A stretch of 29,481 bases of DNA, from positions 1-29,481 of the forward strand of contig JAEUHU010000006.1 in the NCBI GenBank assembly GCA_016793305.1. Reading direction: 5' to 3'. Made by a program: the position numbers and the translations under genes. Shown one piece after another: positions 1 through 10,807 of this stretch. The DNA comes from Planctomycetota bacterium. GTDB taxonomy: Bacteria > Planctomycetota > UBA1135 > UBA2386. Within the stretch, counting starts at the first letter, position 1, and each line of letters opens with the position of its first letter. Below the pieces are notes generated by a model, which made no database searches, was not told the DNA's origin, and saw nothing but the letters and a program-made list of their open reading frames with translations.

Positions 1-71
1 CCGGTCCTGGCGATCCGCCGAAGTGCGCTTGAGCCACAGCACGCGTTCGGTTCGCATCGCCCGACCGCGCC

Positions 72-1597
<1,526 letters not shown>

Positions 1598-1601
<4 letters not shown>

Positions 1602-2398
1602 GCCCGCGGGCCGAGAACTCGTTGGCCGAGCGGCTCCGGCGCACGTTCGCGATCCTCGGCTACGTGCTGGGGATCTTCGGCGGCATCGCCGGCGCCTGCT
1701 ACCTGACCATCGAGGTCTGGAAGCTCGAAGGGGCTCTCCAGAACGTGGTGATCGGCGCGATGGTGCTGCCGCTCGTGGGCGTCGTGATGTGGCGGTTGCA
1801 GCGCTGGCCGATGCTCGACGGGTTCGCACCGAGCGAACGGCAGCGCCAGGAGATCGAGGCGGCGGCGGAACGGTTCGCGGCGCGTCGGCGCGCCGAGATC
1901 GCGCAGCGCACCGCGGAGCTCGCCGCCGACCCGCGACGCGCCCCGTTCGCCGCGCTGGCCCGCCAGGGCTTCCTGATCGACGACGCCGAGATCGAGCGGC
2001 GCCTCGCCCGCAAGCAGGCGCTCGAGGCCGTGCCGCACCGGGCGCCGTTCGCGGCGTCGGTGTTCGAGTTCCATCCGCCGAGCGACGCGCAGATCGACTA
2101 CCTCGCCGATCCACAGGCACTGGCGACGTGCGTGCACCTGCATCCGGTCGAACGGGCGCTGCGGGCGGACGGGGTCCCAGTACAGCTGGTCCGCGACCTG
2201 GCGGTCCGCACCGACCTGCGCCTCGTGGACGACGTCGTGGCGCGGTTCCGGCTGCCGGCCAGCGTGGGGCTGCGCGAGGAAGTGATCGATCCGCGCGACG
2301 GCTGCCTGGAGCAGTGGCTGTTCTGCTCGGCCTGCCGCAGCTCGGTCGAAGCGAACGCCTACGGCCAGCCCTGGCCGGCGGGCACGGCCTCGCCCTGA
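1598..2398 (+). CDS. Two-helix membrane protein with C-terminal CxxC, unknown function
   Basis: A 266-aa protein that I do not recognise. The start is taken as GTG at 1598, in a GTGA overlap with the stop of the M20 gene, which implies translational coupling. Residues about 17-40 and 47-67 are hydrophobic helices. They are followed by a long charged, Ala/Arg/Glu-rich helical stretch (about 78-145) that could be a coiled coil, and then a soluble domain. Near the C-terminus is a C-x-x-C pair (C243 and C246 in FCSAC), which could bind a metal or be redox-active; there is no second pair to make a classic zinc ribbon. Codon use matches the neighbours, with strong GC at third positions, which supports a real gene. 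A role with the peptidase is inferred from the overlap only. Confidence 0.72.
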
Positions 2399-2508
2399 TC
2401 GTCCGAGCGTCCGGTGCCACCGGCGCGCCGCCGGGCCCGCGGATTTTCGTCGGCAGCACTGTCACCGATCGCGAGCTCGCGCGTGAGGCCGGGCAGAACG
2501 CATCCCGC

Positions 2509-2525
2509 GGCCCGGTCTCCGGGCC
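2509..2525 (+). other. Short perfect hairpin in the 2399-2597 intergenic region
   Basis: GGCCCGG (2509-2515), loop TCT, CCGGGCC (2519-2525) is a perfect 7-bp stem in the 199-bp gap before the VIT-VWA gene. No T run follows, so it is not a standard intrinsic terminator; it may be a leader or terminator-like structure, or chance in GC-rich DNA. I see nothing else convincing in this gap. Confidence 0.3.
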
Positions 2526-2597
2526 CGGCGACCGGCGCTGCACGCGTGTGCGGGCCGGGGCCGGACCGCGGGGTCGACCCTTCCAAAGAGCCCGACC

Positions 2598-4994
2598 ATG
2601 CCGACACTCACCTCCGCCTTGCCGACCTCCGCTCCGACCTGTGGCCAGCTCGTCACCGCCGACGGCCGCACCTTGCCGCTGCAGCAGACGCGCCTCGTCG
2701 TGCGCGCCGCCGGCGGCCTCGCCAGCGTGCGCCTCGTGCAGACGTTCGCGAACCCGTACCAGGAGCCGCTGCACGTGCGCTACCAGCTGCCGCTGCCGGC
2801 CGACGCCGCGGTCGGCGGGTTCTCGTTCCGGCTCGGCGACCAGGTCGTGCACGGCGTGATCGACGGCAAGCAGCGCGCGCGCGAGCGCTTCGAGCAGGCG
2901 ATCGCCAGCGGCCGCACCGCCGCGTTGCTCGAACAGGACCGCAGCAGCCTGTTCACCCAGGAACTCGGCAACCTGCCGCCCGGCGCCGAGGTCGAGGCGA
3001 CCATCACGCTCGACCAGCCGCTCGCGTGGGTCGACGACGGTTGGCAGTGGCGCTTCCCGACCACGGTGGCGCCCCGCTACCTCGGTGCCGACGGTCGGGT
3101 CGCCGATGCCGGCCAGCTCGCGGTCGACGTCGTGGCACCGGGCACGCCGCTGCTGGCGCGCTGCGAACTCGAACTGCTGGTCGCCGACGCGCTGACCGCC
3201 GGGTCGCTGCCTGCCTCGACGTCGCACGCGCTGCAGGCCGTGCCCGCGGCCCTCGGCACGCGCGTCGCGTTCGCCGCCGCCGGTGGGCGTGTGGCGATGG
3301 ACCGCGACGTGGTCGTGCACTGGCGCACCACCGCCCCCGCGGTCGGCGTCGCGCTGCAGACCGTTCGTCTCGGGGAAGGTCCGCTCGCCGGCCAGGCGTT
3401 CGGCCTGCTGACGATCGTGCCGCCGAGCAACGCGTTCGGGGCACCGCGGCTCGCCCGCGACCTGATCGTGCTGCTCGACATCAGCGGCTCGATGAGCGGC
3501 GCACCGCTGGCCCAGGCGCAGGCGGTCACCGAGGCCCTGGTGCAGTCGCTCGGCGACGAGGACCGGCTCGAGCTGATCGCGTTCGCGTCGCGGCCGCAGG
3601 CGTGGCGCAAGCGCGCCGAGCGGGCGACGTCGGCCAACAAGGCGGCGGCGGTGCAGTGGCTGCGCAGCCTGCAGGCCGGCGGCGGCACCGAGATGCACGA
3701 AGCGATCCTCGCCGCACTCGCCGCGACTCGCGACGGCGTGCAGCGCCAGGTGGTCGTGGTCACCGACGGCCTGATCGGCTTCGAACAGCAGATCGTGGCG
3801 GCGATCCGGAACGGCCTGCCGGCGCACAGCCGCGTGCACGTGGTCGGCGTCGGTTCGGCTACCAACCGCACGCTGACGCGCGGCGCGTCGCGCGCCGGCC
3901 GCGGGCTCGAAGTGCTGCTCGGCGTCGACGACGAGCCGACCGCGGCGGCGCAGCGCCTGCTGGCGCGCACCAGCGCGCCACTGCTCGACGAACTGGTCGT
4001 CGACGGCAGTGCCGTGCTCGAACGCGCGCCGCTCGCCTTGCCGGACCTGTTCGCCGGGGCGCCGGTGCGGCTGCTGCTCCGCCTCCACGCGGCCGGCGGC
4101 ACCGTGCGGGTCGCGGCGGAAGGGCCGGGCGGCGCGTTCGCGCAGCAGCTGGTCGTGCCGCCGCTCGCCGAGGGTGGCGACGCGGCGATCGCGCGCGCGT
4201 TCGCTCGCGAAGCGGTCGAGGACCTCGAGGTCGAACTGGCCGCGGGGGCGGACTCGCGCACCATCGACGCGCGCATCGAGGCGCTGGGCCTGGCCCACGG
4301 CATCAGCACGCGGTTGACCTCGTGGGTGGCGATCAGCGCCGAAGCGACGGTCGACCCGCGGTCGCCGCAGCGCCGCGAACTGGTGCCGCAGGAACTGCCG
4401 CACGGCATGTCGGTGGCGCAGCTCGGCCTGCGTGGTGCGCCGATGGCGATGCCGTGTGTCGCGGACGAGAGCATGCAGGAGATGTACGCGCCGCCCGCAC
4501 CACGCGCCGCGATGCCGACCAAGTCGATGCCGCAGCGCGCCGAGGCGGAGGAGCGCTCGCGTTCGCAGCGCGACGCGGACGACGAAGGTGGGGTGCTGCC
4601 GCCGCCGCCGCCGGCCGGTGCCGGCAAGGCGAAGAAGTCGCTGCTCGGGCGCCTGTTCGGCGGTGGCGGCAGCAAGGACGAGAGTGCCGGAGCAGGGGGG
4701 CCGCCGCCGCGCGTGCGTGCCACCGTGCGCCTGCGCGGTGCCGCGGAGTGGGTGCTCGAGTTGTCGGGCCTCACCACGTGGCAGCTGCCGAGCAAGGTCG
4801 TGCTGGTCGACGCCGACGGGCGCGAACAGGAAGTGCGCGTCGACGTGGCGCGCACGACGGCGGCGGCGGCGATCGCGCGGGGCGGCCTGGTGCGGCTCGT
4901 CGTGACGTTGCCCACCGGTGGGGTCTGGCCGACGCAGCCCGTACGGCTGCGGATGACGATCGCCGGCAGCACGATCGAGGTGTCGTTCGCATGA
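2598..4994 (+). CDS. VIT and von Willebrand factor A domain protein
   Basis: A 798-aa protein with a VIT (vault/inter-alpha-trypsin) domain at about residues 20-150, followed by a VWA domain from about residue 288 to 460. The VWA MIDAS motif is intact: DISGSMS begins near residue 294, and the later TDG loop lies in VVVVTDGLIG. Such proteins are thought to bind protein partners through a metal-dependent site. After the VWA come beta-rich sequence, then a low-complexity linker (about 630-705) with a run of five prolines and Gly/Lys-rich stretches, and a short beta-rich C-terminal domain. There is no signal peptide or membrane helix, so a cytoplasmic location is likely. The ATG at 2598 is the first start before the VIT domain. 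The gene ends in an ATGA overlap with the sigma-factor gene, so the two are probably made together. Confidence 0.92.
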   Translation: MPTLTSALPTSAPTCGQLVTADGRTLPLQQTRLVVRAAGGLASVRLVQTFANPYQEPLHVRYQLPLPADAAVGGFSFRLGDQVVHGVIDGKQRARERFEQAIASGRTAALLEQDRSSLFTQELGNLPPGAEVEATITLDQPLAWVDDGWQWRFPTTVAPRYLGADGRVADAGQLAVDVVAPGTPLLARCELELLVADALTAGSLPASTSHALQAVPAALGTRVAFAAAGGRVAMDRDVVVHWRTTAPAVGVALQTVRLGEGPLAGQAFGLLTIVPPSNAFGAPRLARDLIVLLDISGSMSGAPLAQAQAVTEALVQSLGDEDRLELIAFASRPQAWRKRAERATSANKAAAVQWLRSLQAGGGTEMHEAILAALAATRDGVQRQVVVVTDGLIGFEQQIVAAIRNGLPAHSRVHVVGVGSATNRTLTRGASRAGRGLEVLLGVDDEPTAAAQRLLARTSAPLLDELVVDGSAVLERAPLALPDLFAGAPVRLLLRLHAAGGTVRVAAEGPGGAFAQQLVVPPLAEGGDAAIARAFAREAVEDLEVELAAGADSRTIDARIEALGLAHGISTRLTSWVAISAEATVDPRSPQRRELVPQELPHGMSVAQLGLRGAPMAMPCVADESMQEMYAPPAPRAAMPTKSMPQRAEAEERSRSQRDADDEGGVLPPPPPAGAGKAKKSLLGRLFGGGGSKDESAGAGGPPPRVRATVRLRGAAEWVLELSGLTTWQLPSKVVLVDADGREQEVRVDVARTTAAAAIARGGLVRLVVTLPTGGVWPTQPVRLRMTIAGSTIEVSFA
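4603..4617 (+). repeat. Tandem CCG-type run inside the VIT-VWA gene
   Basis: A run of five proline codons (CCG CCG CCG CCG CCG, approximate limits) encodes the polyproline linker. It is a potential slippage site, but the reading frame continues normally. Confidence 0.5.
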
Positions 4995-5563
4995 ACGAAC
5001 CGCGCGACAGCGACCTCGAGCTGCCGGCGATCCAGCAGGGCGACGCGGACGCGTTCGCCCGCTGGCTGGTCGGCGCCGAGCCGCCGCTGCGCGCGGGCCT
5101 GCGCAAGTTCGCGACAGTGGTCGACACCGAAGCGGTGCTGCAGGAAGGGCTGCTGCGCGTGTGGCAGGTGGCCCCGCACTGTGCGGGCGACGGCCGGCCG
5201 CACGCGCTGCTGCGCTTCGCGATGCGCATCACGCAGAACCTGGCGATCAGCGAAGCGCGTCGCCATCGGCTGCTGCCGACCGCGGTCGGCGACGAGCTGC
5301 CCGAGCCGGTCGTCGAGCCGGCGAACGCACCGGACGCGGCCGTGCGCGCGGCGGTGCAGCGCTGCCTCGAGAAGCTGCCGCCGCAGCCGTCGCGCGCCAT
5401 CACCCTGCGGCTCACGGACGAGGCCCGCCACAGCGACCACGAGCTCGCGTCCGGCTGCGGCATGACCACCAACACCTTCCTGCAGAACGTCACCCGCGCG
5501 CGCAAGCTGCTGGCCGAGTGCCTGCAGCGTTCGGGCGTCGACCTCGCCCTGGAGATGGCATGA
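4991..5563 (+). CDS. ECF-like sigma-70 family factor
   Basis: A 190-aa protein with the two regions of a small ECF sigma factor. Region 2 is at about residues 10-90: DTEAVLQEGLLRVWQV, then LRFAMRITQNLAISEARR, matching the usual LVQETFLRVW and RIARNLAID pattern. Region 4 is at about 115-185: LEKLPPQPSRAITLRL and GMTTNTFLQNVTRARKLL, matching a helix-turn-helix ending in the common RARKLL. The DNA-contact helix carries T-N-T-F rather than the commoner V-K-S/R. The start is fixed by the ATGA overlap with the VIT-VWA gene, and the stop overlaps the next ATG in the same way. A VIT-VWA protein fused to it by coupling suggests, as inference, that the VWA protein or the 75-aa protein controls or serves this factor. 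No zinc-finger anti-sigma is visible nearby. Confidence 0.82.
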   Translation: MNEPRDSDLELPAIQQGDADAFARWLVGAEPPLRAGLRKFATVVDTEAVLQEGLLRVWQVAPHCAGDGRPHALLRFAMRITQNLAISEARRHRLLPTAVGDELPEPVVEPANAPDAAVRAAVQRCLEKLPPQPSRAITLRLTDEARHSDHELASGCGMTTNTFLQNVTRARKLLAECLQRSGVDLALEMA

Positions 5564-5787
5564 ACGCGGACCACGCACGACTCGTCGAGCAGGCGACCAC
5601 GGCGCACCGGCCGACCGGGCCCGGCGGCGAGCTGCGCTTCCACCCAGCGTTCCACGACCTCGACGCCGCTGGCCGCGAGGTCCTGTTCGAGGCGACGCGG
5701 CTGCAGCGGGCCCTCGAACGCGCGAACGATCCGCAGGGGCTGTCGAGCACGGCCCGCGCGGTGCTGGCGCGTCTGCGCGGCGGCTGA
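5560..5787 (+). CDS. 75-aa protein coupled to the sigma-factor gene, unknown function
   Basis: A small acidic-basic protein of 75 aa. It starts at the ATG that overlaps the sigma-factor stop (ATGA, 5560-5563) and ends just before the tandem hairpins at 5794-5828. The C-terminal half (DLDAAGREVLFEATRLQRAL and onward) looks like two amphipathic helices; the N-terminal half is Pro/Gly-rich. There are no cysteines, so it is not a zinc-binding anti-sigma factor, and there is no membrane segment. Its position as the last gene of the VIT-VWA/sigma unit suggests it may bind or regulate the sigma factor, but this is inference from position. I do not recognise a family. Confidence 0.65.
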   Translation: MNADHARLVEQATTAHRPTGPGGELRFHPAFHDLDAAGREVLFEATRLQRALERANDPQGLSSTARAVLARLRGG

Positions 5788-5793
5788 CCTGCG

Positions 5794-5828
5794 GTGCCGC
5801 GGCACGTTTTCTCGTCGCGCCGCGCGAC
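5794..5828 (+). terminator. Tandem hairpins, probable terminator after the VIT-VWA unit
   Basis: Directly after the stop at 5787 lies GTGCCGCGGCAC (5794-5805), a 12-bp perfect palindrome able to form a short stem. One base later comes TTTT (5807-5810), then a second hairpin: GTCGCG, loop CCG, CGCGAC (5814-5828). A palindrome followed by a T run is what an intrinsic terminator needs, though the first stem is short. The position between two same-strand units supports the call. Confidence 0.4.
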
Positions 5829-5858
5829 AGCCGCCCCCGTTGCCGCCATCCTGCGCAC

Positions 5859-6398
5859 GTGCTGCATCGCTTCGAGATCCGCCTCGCCGACGTCGACCGC
5901 GGCGTCTACACCGACCTCGACCTGCGCGTCGCGCGCCATCCGTCCGAGGACAACCCGTACCTGCTGACGCGCGTGCTGGCGTTCGCGCTCGAGCACGAAG
6001 AGGACCTCGCGTTCAGCAAGGGGCTGAGCGAAGCCGACGAACCGGCGATCTGGCGGAAGACCGGCGACGGGCGCGTGGTGACGTGGATCGAGGTCGGCTC
6101 GCCGGCTCCGGACCGCTTGCACCGCGCCGCGAAGGCCTGCCAGCGCGTGGTCGTGTGGTGCCACCGGCGCCCGGACCTGCTGCAGCAGCGCTGCGCCAAG
6201 GAGAAGGTGCATCGCGCCGAGGAGATCACGGTGGTCAAGGTGCCGGGCGAGTTGCTGGCGGCACTCGAACAGAAGCTCGACCGCAACAATCGCTGGGACG
6301 TGTCGCGGCTCGAAGGGCGCGTGACCGTCGTGGTCGACGGCGAAGCATTCGAGGCCGCGATCGACACGATGCCGCTGGCGCCGGCGCCGGAAGCGTAG
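5859..6398 (+). CDS. yaeQ: YaeQ family protein
   Basis: A 179-aa protein that matches the YaeQ family along its whole length. Seen here: LADVDRGVYTDLDLRVARHPSE near the N-terminus, where E. coli YaeQ has VADLDRNQ and LARHPSE; LAFSKGLSEADEPAIW at about 50-65, where YaeQ has FTRGL and DDEPEAW; WIEVGSP near residue 80, where YaeQ has WIELGLP; then the later basic strand-helix region. Known family structures have a PD-(D/E)xK nuclease-like fold, but the cellular role is unclear. The usual family length is about 180 aa, so this copy is complete. The start is GTG at 5859, directly before the conserved region. The stop lies 10 nt upstream of the HugZ-like gene, so the two are probably one transcript. 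Confidence 0.88.
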   Translation: MLHRFEIRLADVDRGVYTDLDLRVARHPSEDNPYLLTRVLAFALEHEEDLAFSKGLSEADEPAIWRKTGDGRVVTWIEVGSPAPDRLHRAAKACQRVVVWCHRRPDLLQQRCAKEKVHRAEEITVVKVPGELLAALEQKLDRNNRWDVSRLEGRVTVVVDGEAFEAAIDTMPLAPAPEA

Positions 6399-6402
6399 GA
6401 GG
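6397..6402 (+). promoter_or_regulatory. Strong Shine-Dalgarno AGGAGG
   Basis: AGGAGG lies 6 nt before the ATG at 6409 and overlaps the YaeQ stop. It fixes the start of the HugZ-like gene. It is the only textbook ribosome-binding site I found before any start in this window. Confidence 0.8.
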
Positions 6403-6408
6403 ACGACG

Positions 6409-7140
6409 ATGGACGAACGCGACACGATGCGGGCCCTGGTCGAGGCACAGCGGCACGGGGTCTTGTGCACCGCGCACACGGGTCTCGGCGGCTGGCCGTT
6501 CGGGTCGGTGGTCCCCTACGTACTCGACGCGCACGGCGACCCGCTGGTGTTCCTGTCCGACATCGCCGAGCACACGCGCAACGTGCGCAGCGACGGGCGC
6601 GCGAGCCTGTTCGTCGCCGATCCGGCGGCCGCCGCACGACCGCAGGCCGGGGCGCGCGTGACGCTGCTGGTGCGTGCCGCGCAACCGCACACCGACGAGC
6701 TGGCGGCGGCCGAGGGCTGCTACTTCGCCGCGTTCCCAGGGGCGGCGGCGATGCGCGAAGCGCACGGCTTCCACGTCTACCGGCTCGAGGTCGACCAGGT
6801 GCGCTGGATCGCCGGCTTCGGCTCGATGGGCTGGATCGATCGTGCCCGCTGGAGCGGCGAGCCCGACCCGCTGGCGCCGCACGCCGCGGCGATCGTCGCG
6901 CACATGAACGAGGACCACGGTGCCGCGATCGGCGAGCTGGTGGCGTTCTTCGGCGGTGTCGCGGCCGGGCGCGCGCAGGTCACCGCCGTCGACCGCGGCG
7001 GATTCACCGCTTCGGCCGACGGACGCGACGGCGAGCAGCACGAGGTGCGCCTGCCGTTCCCGGTCGCGTGCGCGACGCCCGACGCGGTCCGTCACGCGAC
7101 GATCGCGATGCTGCGCGCCGCGCGTCGCGCGGGCACCTGA
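6409..7140 (+). CDS. HugZ-like FMN/heme split-barrel protein with DUF2470 domain
   Basis: A 243-aa protein with an N-terminal pyridoxamine-5-phosphate-oxidase-like split barrel (about residues 5-150) and a C-terminal DUF2470 domain (about 160-240). The barrel shows the usual substrate-loop pattern GWPFGSVVPYVLDAHGDPLV and LSDIAEHTRNVRSDGRASL. The C-terminal domain opens with AAIVAHMNEDHGAAI, the signature of this domain, whose histidines contact heme in HugZ. Proteins with this layout include heme-degrading HugZ and related heme-utilisation proteins; others bind FMN or have unknown roles. A cytoplasmic location is expected. The start is fixed by AGGAGG at 6397. The gene is convergent with the histidine kinase, with only 4 nt between the stops. 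There are no heme-uptake genes nearby, so a heme-oxygenase role is not confirmed. Confidence 0.87.
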   Translation: MDERDTMRALVEAQRHGVLCTAHTGLGGWPFGSVVPYVLDAHGDPLVFLSDIAEHTRNVRSDGRASLFVADPAAAARPQAGARVTLLVRAAQPHTDELAAAEGCYFAAFPGAAAMREAHGFHVYRLEVDQVRWIAGFGSMGWIDRARWSGEPDPLAPHAAAIVAHMNEDHGAAIGELVAFFGGVAAGRAQVTAVDRGGFTASADGRDGEQHEVRLPFPVACATPDAVRHATIAMLRAARRAGT

Positions 7141-7144
7141 CCGC

Positions 7145-10100
7145 TCATGCCTGCAGACGCGCCTGCACGGCGCCGAGCAGCTCGTTGGCGGTGAACGGCT
7201 TCTGCAGCAGCGCCCAGCGCGGGTCGGCGCCGCGGCGCAGTTCGTCGTCGGACAGGAAGCCGCTGACGAACAGCACCCGCAACCCGGGGCGCTCGGCGAG
7301 CAGCCGTTCGGCGACCGTGCGACCGCTGATGCCCGGCATCACCATGTCGGTGACCAGCAGATCGATGTGGCCGCCTTCCGACGCGATCTGCAGGGCCGCT
7401 TCGCCGCTGTCGGCGAGCAGCAGGGTGTGGCCGTGCATGCGCAGGATGCGCGCGGCGAGCTCGCGGTTGGCGGCGTCGTCCTCGACCAGCAGCACGCGCG
7501 CGCGCCGCGGGGACGCGGTGACGGTCTCGGGCTGCGGTGCGTCGGTCCCCGAGGGAGTCGCTGCGGGCCACCGCACGTCGAACGTGGCTCCCGCACCGGG
7601 AGCGCTGTCGACCGTCACCGTGCCGCCGGCCTGCGTGACGATGCCGTAGACGGTCGACAGGCCGAGGCCGCTGCCCTTGCCCGGTTCCTTGGTGGTGAAG
7701 AACGGCTCGAACAAGCGCTCGCGGACCCGTTCGTCCATGCCGCAGCCCGTGTCGCGCACCGACAGCAGCACGCGCACCCCATCATCGACGGGGCACGGGC
7801 GCACCACGATCGTCAGCCGACCGCCGGTGGGCATGGCGTCGCGCGCGTTGACGACCAGGTTGAGCAGCACCTGCTGGAACTGCACCTTGTCGATGCGCAC
7901 CCAGGTGCCCGGTTCGTGCGTCACCTCGAGCCGGATCTCCGGGCCGAGCAGCTGGCGCACCATCGGCACGGACTCTTCGACGAGCTGGGCGGCGTCGAAC
8001 ACCTCGGTGCGCACGACCTGCTTGCGACCGAACGCGAGCAGCTGGTGGGTCAGCTGCGCCCCGCGCTGCGCGGCCCTCTGGACCTGGCGGGCGAGGTCCT
8101 GACACGGGTGGGCGTCCGGCAGCTCCTGCTCGATCTGTTCGGCGAAGCCGAGCACCGCGGTCAGGATGTTGTTGAAGTCGTGGGCGACGCCGCCGGCGAG
8201 CATGCCGACCGCCTCGAGCTTCTGGGCCTGCCGCAGCTGGTCCTCGAGCTGATGGCGGGTGCGTTCGGCGGTGACCCGATCGGCGACGTCCCAGGCGAAC
8301 AGCACCGCGGCCTCGAGGTCACCGCTCGGCGCGAACACCGGGAACAGCACCTGGTCGAGCCAGCTGCGGCCGCTGCGTCTGCTCCAGCGGCGCCAGAACG
8401 GCTGTTCGAAGTCGATCTCCATCGCCGACAGCGTCGTCGCCTCGCCGTTGCGGCAACGCAGGAAGGCGGTGGCGAGGCCGTTCGCCAGCGCGGTCGGATC
8501 CTCGAGCAGGTTGTAGGTGCCCGGGAAGTCCGTGTCGGCCGCGAGGCCGAGCACACGACGCATCGCCTCGTTGAGTCGCCGCGCCGTGCCGTCGGGCGCG
8601 AAGATCTGCACGCCGATCGGGCTGCCGTCGATCAGGGCGGTCAGGAAGCGCTGGCGTTCGAGGGCGTGTGCCTCGGCGGCGGCGCGCGCGGCGGTCTCCA
8701 GCTGGGTCGCGAGTTGGCCGCCGACAGTGCACGCGAAGTCGATCTCGTCGCGCCCCCACACGTGGGGGCGCTGCACGTGTTCGAGGCACAGCGTGCCGTG
8801 GTGCCGGCCACCGAAGCGCAGCACCGCGTCGAGCCGCGAGCTGACGCCTCGGGGCAGCAGATGGTCGGCGGCCAGTTGGGCGGTGCGCGGGTCGGAGCGC
8901 ACGTCGTCGACGTCGACGTAGAGGCCGCGCTGCAGGGCGGCGAAGAATCCCGGGGCTTCGTCGGCGCGCAGGCGTTCGCCGGCCGAATGCGTGCCGCTCG
9001 GGCGATCGAAGCAGCTCTCGCAGACCAGCGTGCCCTCGGTCGCATCGAACCGCCAGAACGACGCCCGCGCGCAGTCGTAGACCTCGACCAGGCGCTCGGT
9101 CAGGGCGCGCACCAGCGGCTGCAGTTCGCCGTGGTCGGCGGACTGGCCGGTCAGCCACTCGAGCAGCTGCTGGCGTTGCTGCGTGAGCTGCAGTTGCTCG
9201 CACGTGCGGATCTCGGCGGCGCGGCGCTCGGTGATGTCCTGGACGATGCCGAGCATCCGGGTCGACCGGCCGTGTGCGTCCTTGAGGATCGTGCCCTGGG
9301 CGTTGAACGTGCGTACGGTGCCGTCAGGGCGCACGACCCGCGCGTCGTGGTGGTAGCGGTGGTGGGTCTGCATCGCCCGGCGGATCGCGGCTTCGAGTGC
9401 GGCGATGTCGTCCGGGTGGATGCGGGCACGGAAGTGCGCGTAGGTGATCGGTTCGGTCGACGCCGGATCGAGGCCGAACAGCTCGTAGTGGAATGCCGAC
9501 CAGGTGACCTGGCCGGTGCGCATGTCCCAGTCGAACATGCCGAGCTGGCCGGCGTCGAGGGCGAGTTGCAGGCGTTCGGCGTTGGCGCGCAGCTCGGCGG
9601 CCGCCCGTTCGCGCATCGAGATGTCGCGGTCGATCGCGAGCACCGCGGGGCGGCCCTGCCAGCCGAGGCCACAAGCGCGCGCTTCGATCGGCAGCAGGCT
9701 GCCGTCCTTGCGGCGGTGCCAGCCCTCGAAGGTCACCGTCTCGCCGGCCCGGATGCGCGCCAGGCGCGCCGGTGCCTCGGCGGCGGTCTCGGCGGCGTCC
9801 AGCGTGTCGACGATCGATCGGCCGAGCAGTTCGTCGGCGCGGTAGCCGTAGTCGGTCGCCGCGGCCCTGTTCAGGTAGAGGATGCGTCCCGCGTCGTCGC
9901 CGTCGATGCCCAGCACGAACACGGGGTCGGGGATCTGGTCGGCGAGCACGCGGAACTGCTGTTCGCGTTCGCGCAGGTCGGTGGCGGCGCGGGCCAGGTC
10001 GGTGACGTCGCGCAGCACCGACAGGTGGGCCCCCGGGCGCACGTTGGCGACGGCGCGGAAGTCGAAGGTGCGTCGGTCGGTGGCGTGGGCCATCAGCTCG

Positions 10101-10729
10101 GTGCGGCCCTCGCTGTGGCCGAGTTCGAGGAAGCGGGCCCATTGCTGCTCGAAGTGCGGCCGCTGCTCGGGCGGCATCAGGTCGGCGATGCGCAGTTCGC
10201 GGAAGCGCTCGCGCGACCAGCCGAACGTGGCGCAGGCCGCCGCGTTCGCGTCGAGGTAGCGGCCCTGGTCGTCGGCCAGCAGCATCGGTTCGAGGGCTGC
10301 TTCGAACACGGCCGCCAGTCGCTCGGGGGCGTCGGCCCAAGGGTGGGGCACCTGTTCGTGCCGGCCCTGGCTCCAGCTCAGCATGGCCAGCGGCGCGTCT
10401 TCCGTACCGCGTGGCAAGGGGTGCAGGCGCGCCACCAACGGGTTTGCGCCACTGCGGGACTCGAGCCAGCGGCCGGGTCGGCGGTCGCGCACCGCGGCGA
10501 CGAGGCTCGCACGATCGTGTTCGTCGAAGCCGAGCCGCCGCAGCAGCTCGAGCAGGGCGTCGGGTGCGAGCCCGCCGCTGCTGCGCCAGGCCGAGGCATT
10601 CGCGTAGACGATCGTCGGCGGCTGCGAGCAGGCATGCAGCAGCAATGCCGGGTGGTCCAGGCCGTCGAGCAGCGCGCGTTCGCGAGCACTGGTCGCGGCT
10701 TGGCGGAGGATGTGGCTGCGTTCTTCCAT
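7145..10729 (-). CDS. Hybrid sensor histidine kinase/response regulator with several PAS and a GAF domain
   Basis: A 1194-aa multi-domain kinase. In order, with rough limits: a degenerate PAS-like domain (10-100), PAS (136-255), PAS (258-375), PAS_3-type PAS (381-505, ending in DITERR), GAF (530-680), PAS (693-820), HisKA (838-905), HATPase_c (945-1060) and a receiver (1075-1190). The phospho-acceptor is H850 in GGVAHDFNN. The ATP lid has NARDAM, DTGCGM and GKGSGLGLS. The receiver phospho-site is D1128 in VTDMVMPG, with the conserved lysine in LLQKPF. There are no membrane helices, so it is a soluble sensor; PAS and GAF ligands cannot be told from sequence. The ATG at 10729 is chosen because the 37 codons before it are Arg-rich with no domain; a TATCCT -10-like box on this strand (10748-10753) lies between the longer start and this one. 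No partner regulator with a DNA-binding domain is in the window. Confidence 0.94.
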   Translation of the reverse strand: MEERSHILRQAATSARERALLDGLDHPALLLHACSQPPTIVYANASAWRSSGGLAPDALLELLRRLGFDEHDRASLVAAVRDRRPGRWLESRSGANPLVARLHPLPRGTEDAPLAMLSWSQGRHEQVPHPWADAPERLAAVFEAALEPMLLADDQGRYLDANAAACATFGWSRERFRELRIADLMPPEQRPHFEQQWARFLELGHSEGRTELMAHATDRRTFDFRAVANVRPGAHLSVLRDVTDLARAATDLREREQQFRVLADQIPDPVFVLGIDGDDAGRILYLNRAAATDYGYRADELLGRSIVDTLDAAETAAEAPARLARIRAGETVTFEGWHRRKDGSLLPIEARACGLGWQGRPAVLAIDRDISMRERAAAELRANAERLQLALDAGQLGMFDWDMRTGQVTWSAFHYELFGLDPASTEPITYAHFRARIHPDDIAALEAAIRRAMQTHHRYHHDARVVRPDGTVRTFNAQGTILKDAHGRSTRMLGIVQDITERRAAEIRTCEQLQLTQQRQQLLEWLTGQSADHGELQPLVRALTERLVEVYDCARASFWRFDATEGTLVCESCFDRPSGTHSAGERLRADEAPGFFAALQRGLYVDVDDVRSDPRTAQLAADHLLPRGVSSRLDAVLRFGGRHHGTLCLEHVQRPHVWGRDEIDFACTVGGQLATQLETAARAAAEAHALERQRFLTALIDGSPIGVQIFAPDGTARRLNEAMRRVLGLAADTDFPGTYNLLEDPTALANGLATAFLRCRNGEATTLSAMEIDFEQPFWRRWSRRSGRSWLDQVLFPVFAPSGDLEAAVLFAWDVADRVTAERTRHQLEDQLRQAQKLEAVGMLAGGVAHDFNNILTAVLGFAEQIEQELPDAHPCQDLARQVQRAAQRGAQLTHQLLAFGRKQVVRTEVFDAAQLVEESVPMVRQLLGPEIRLEVTHEPGTWVRIDKVQFQQVLLNLVVNARDAMPTGGRLTIVVRPCPVDDGVRVLLSVRDTGCGMDERVRERLFEPFFTTKEPGKGSGLGLSTVYGIVTQAGGTVTVDSAPGAGATFDVRWPAATPSGTDAPQPETVTASPRRARVLLVEDDAANRELAARILRMHGHTLLLADSGEAALQIASEGGHIDLLVTDMVMPGISGRTVAERLLAERPGLRVLFVSGFLSDDELRRGADPRWALLQKPFTANELLGAVQARLQA

Positions 10730-10807
10730 GCGCAGAGGGCGACGCGGAGGATACCTCGGCAGGCTCGTCGTGGGTCGGTGACGATCTCGACGACGACGAG
10801 ATTCTCT

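Noticed and set aside
2359..2607. Minus-strand 82-codon open frame in the gap before the VIT-VWA gene
   Set aside because: Gly/Arg/Pro-rich, no homology and no ribosome-binding site.
3077..5578. Minus-strand open frame opposite the VIT-VWA and sigma genes
   Set aside because: Ser/Arg/Thr-rich shadow with no recognisable domain.
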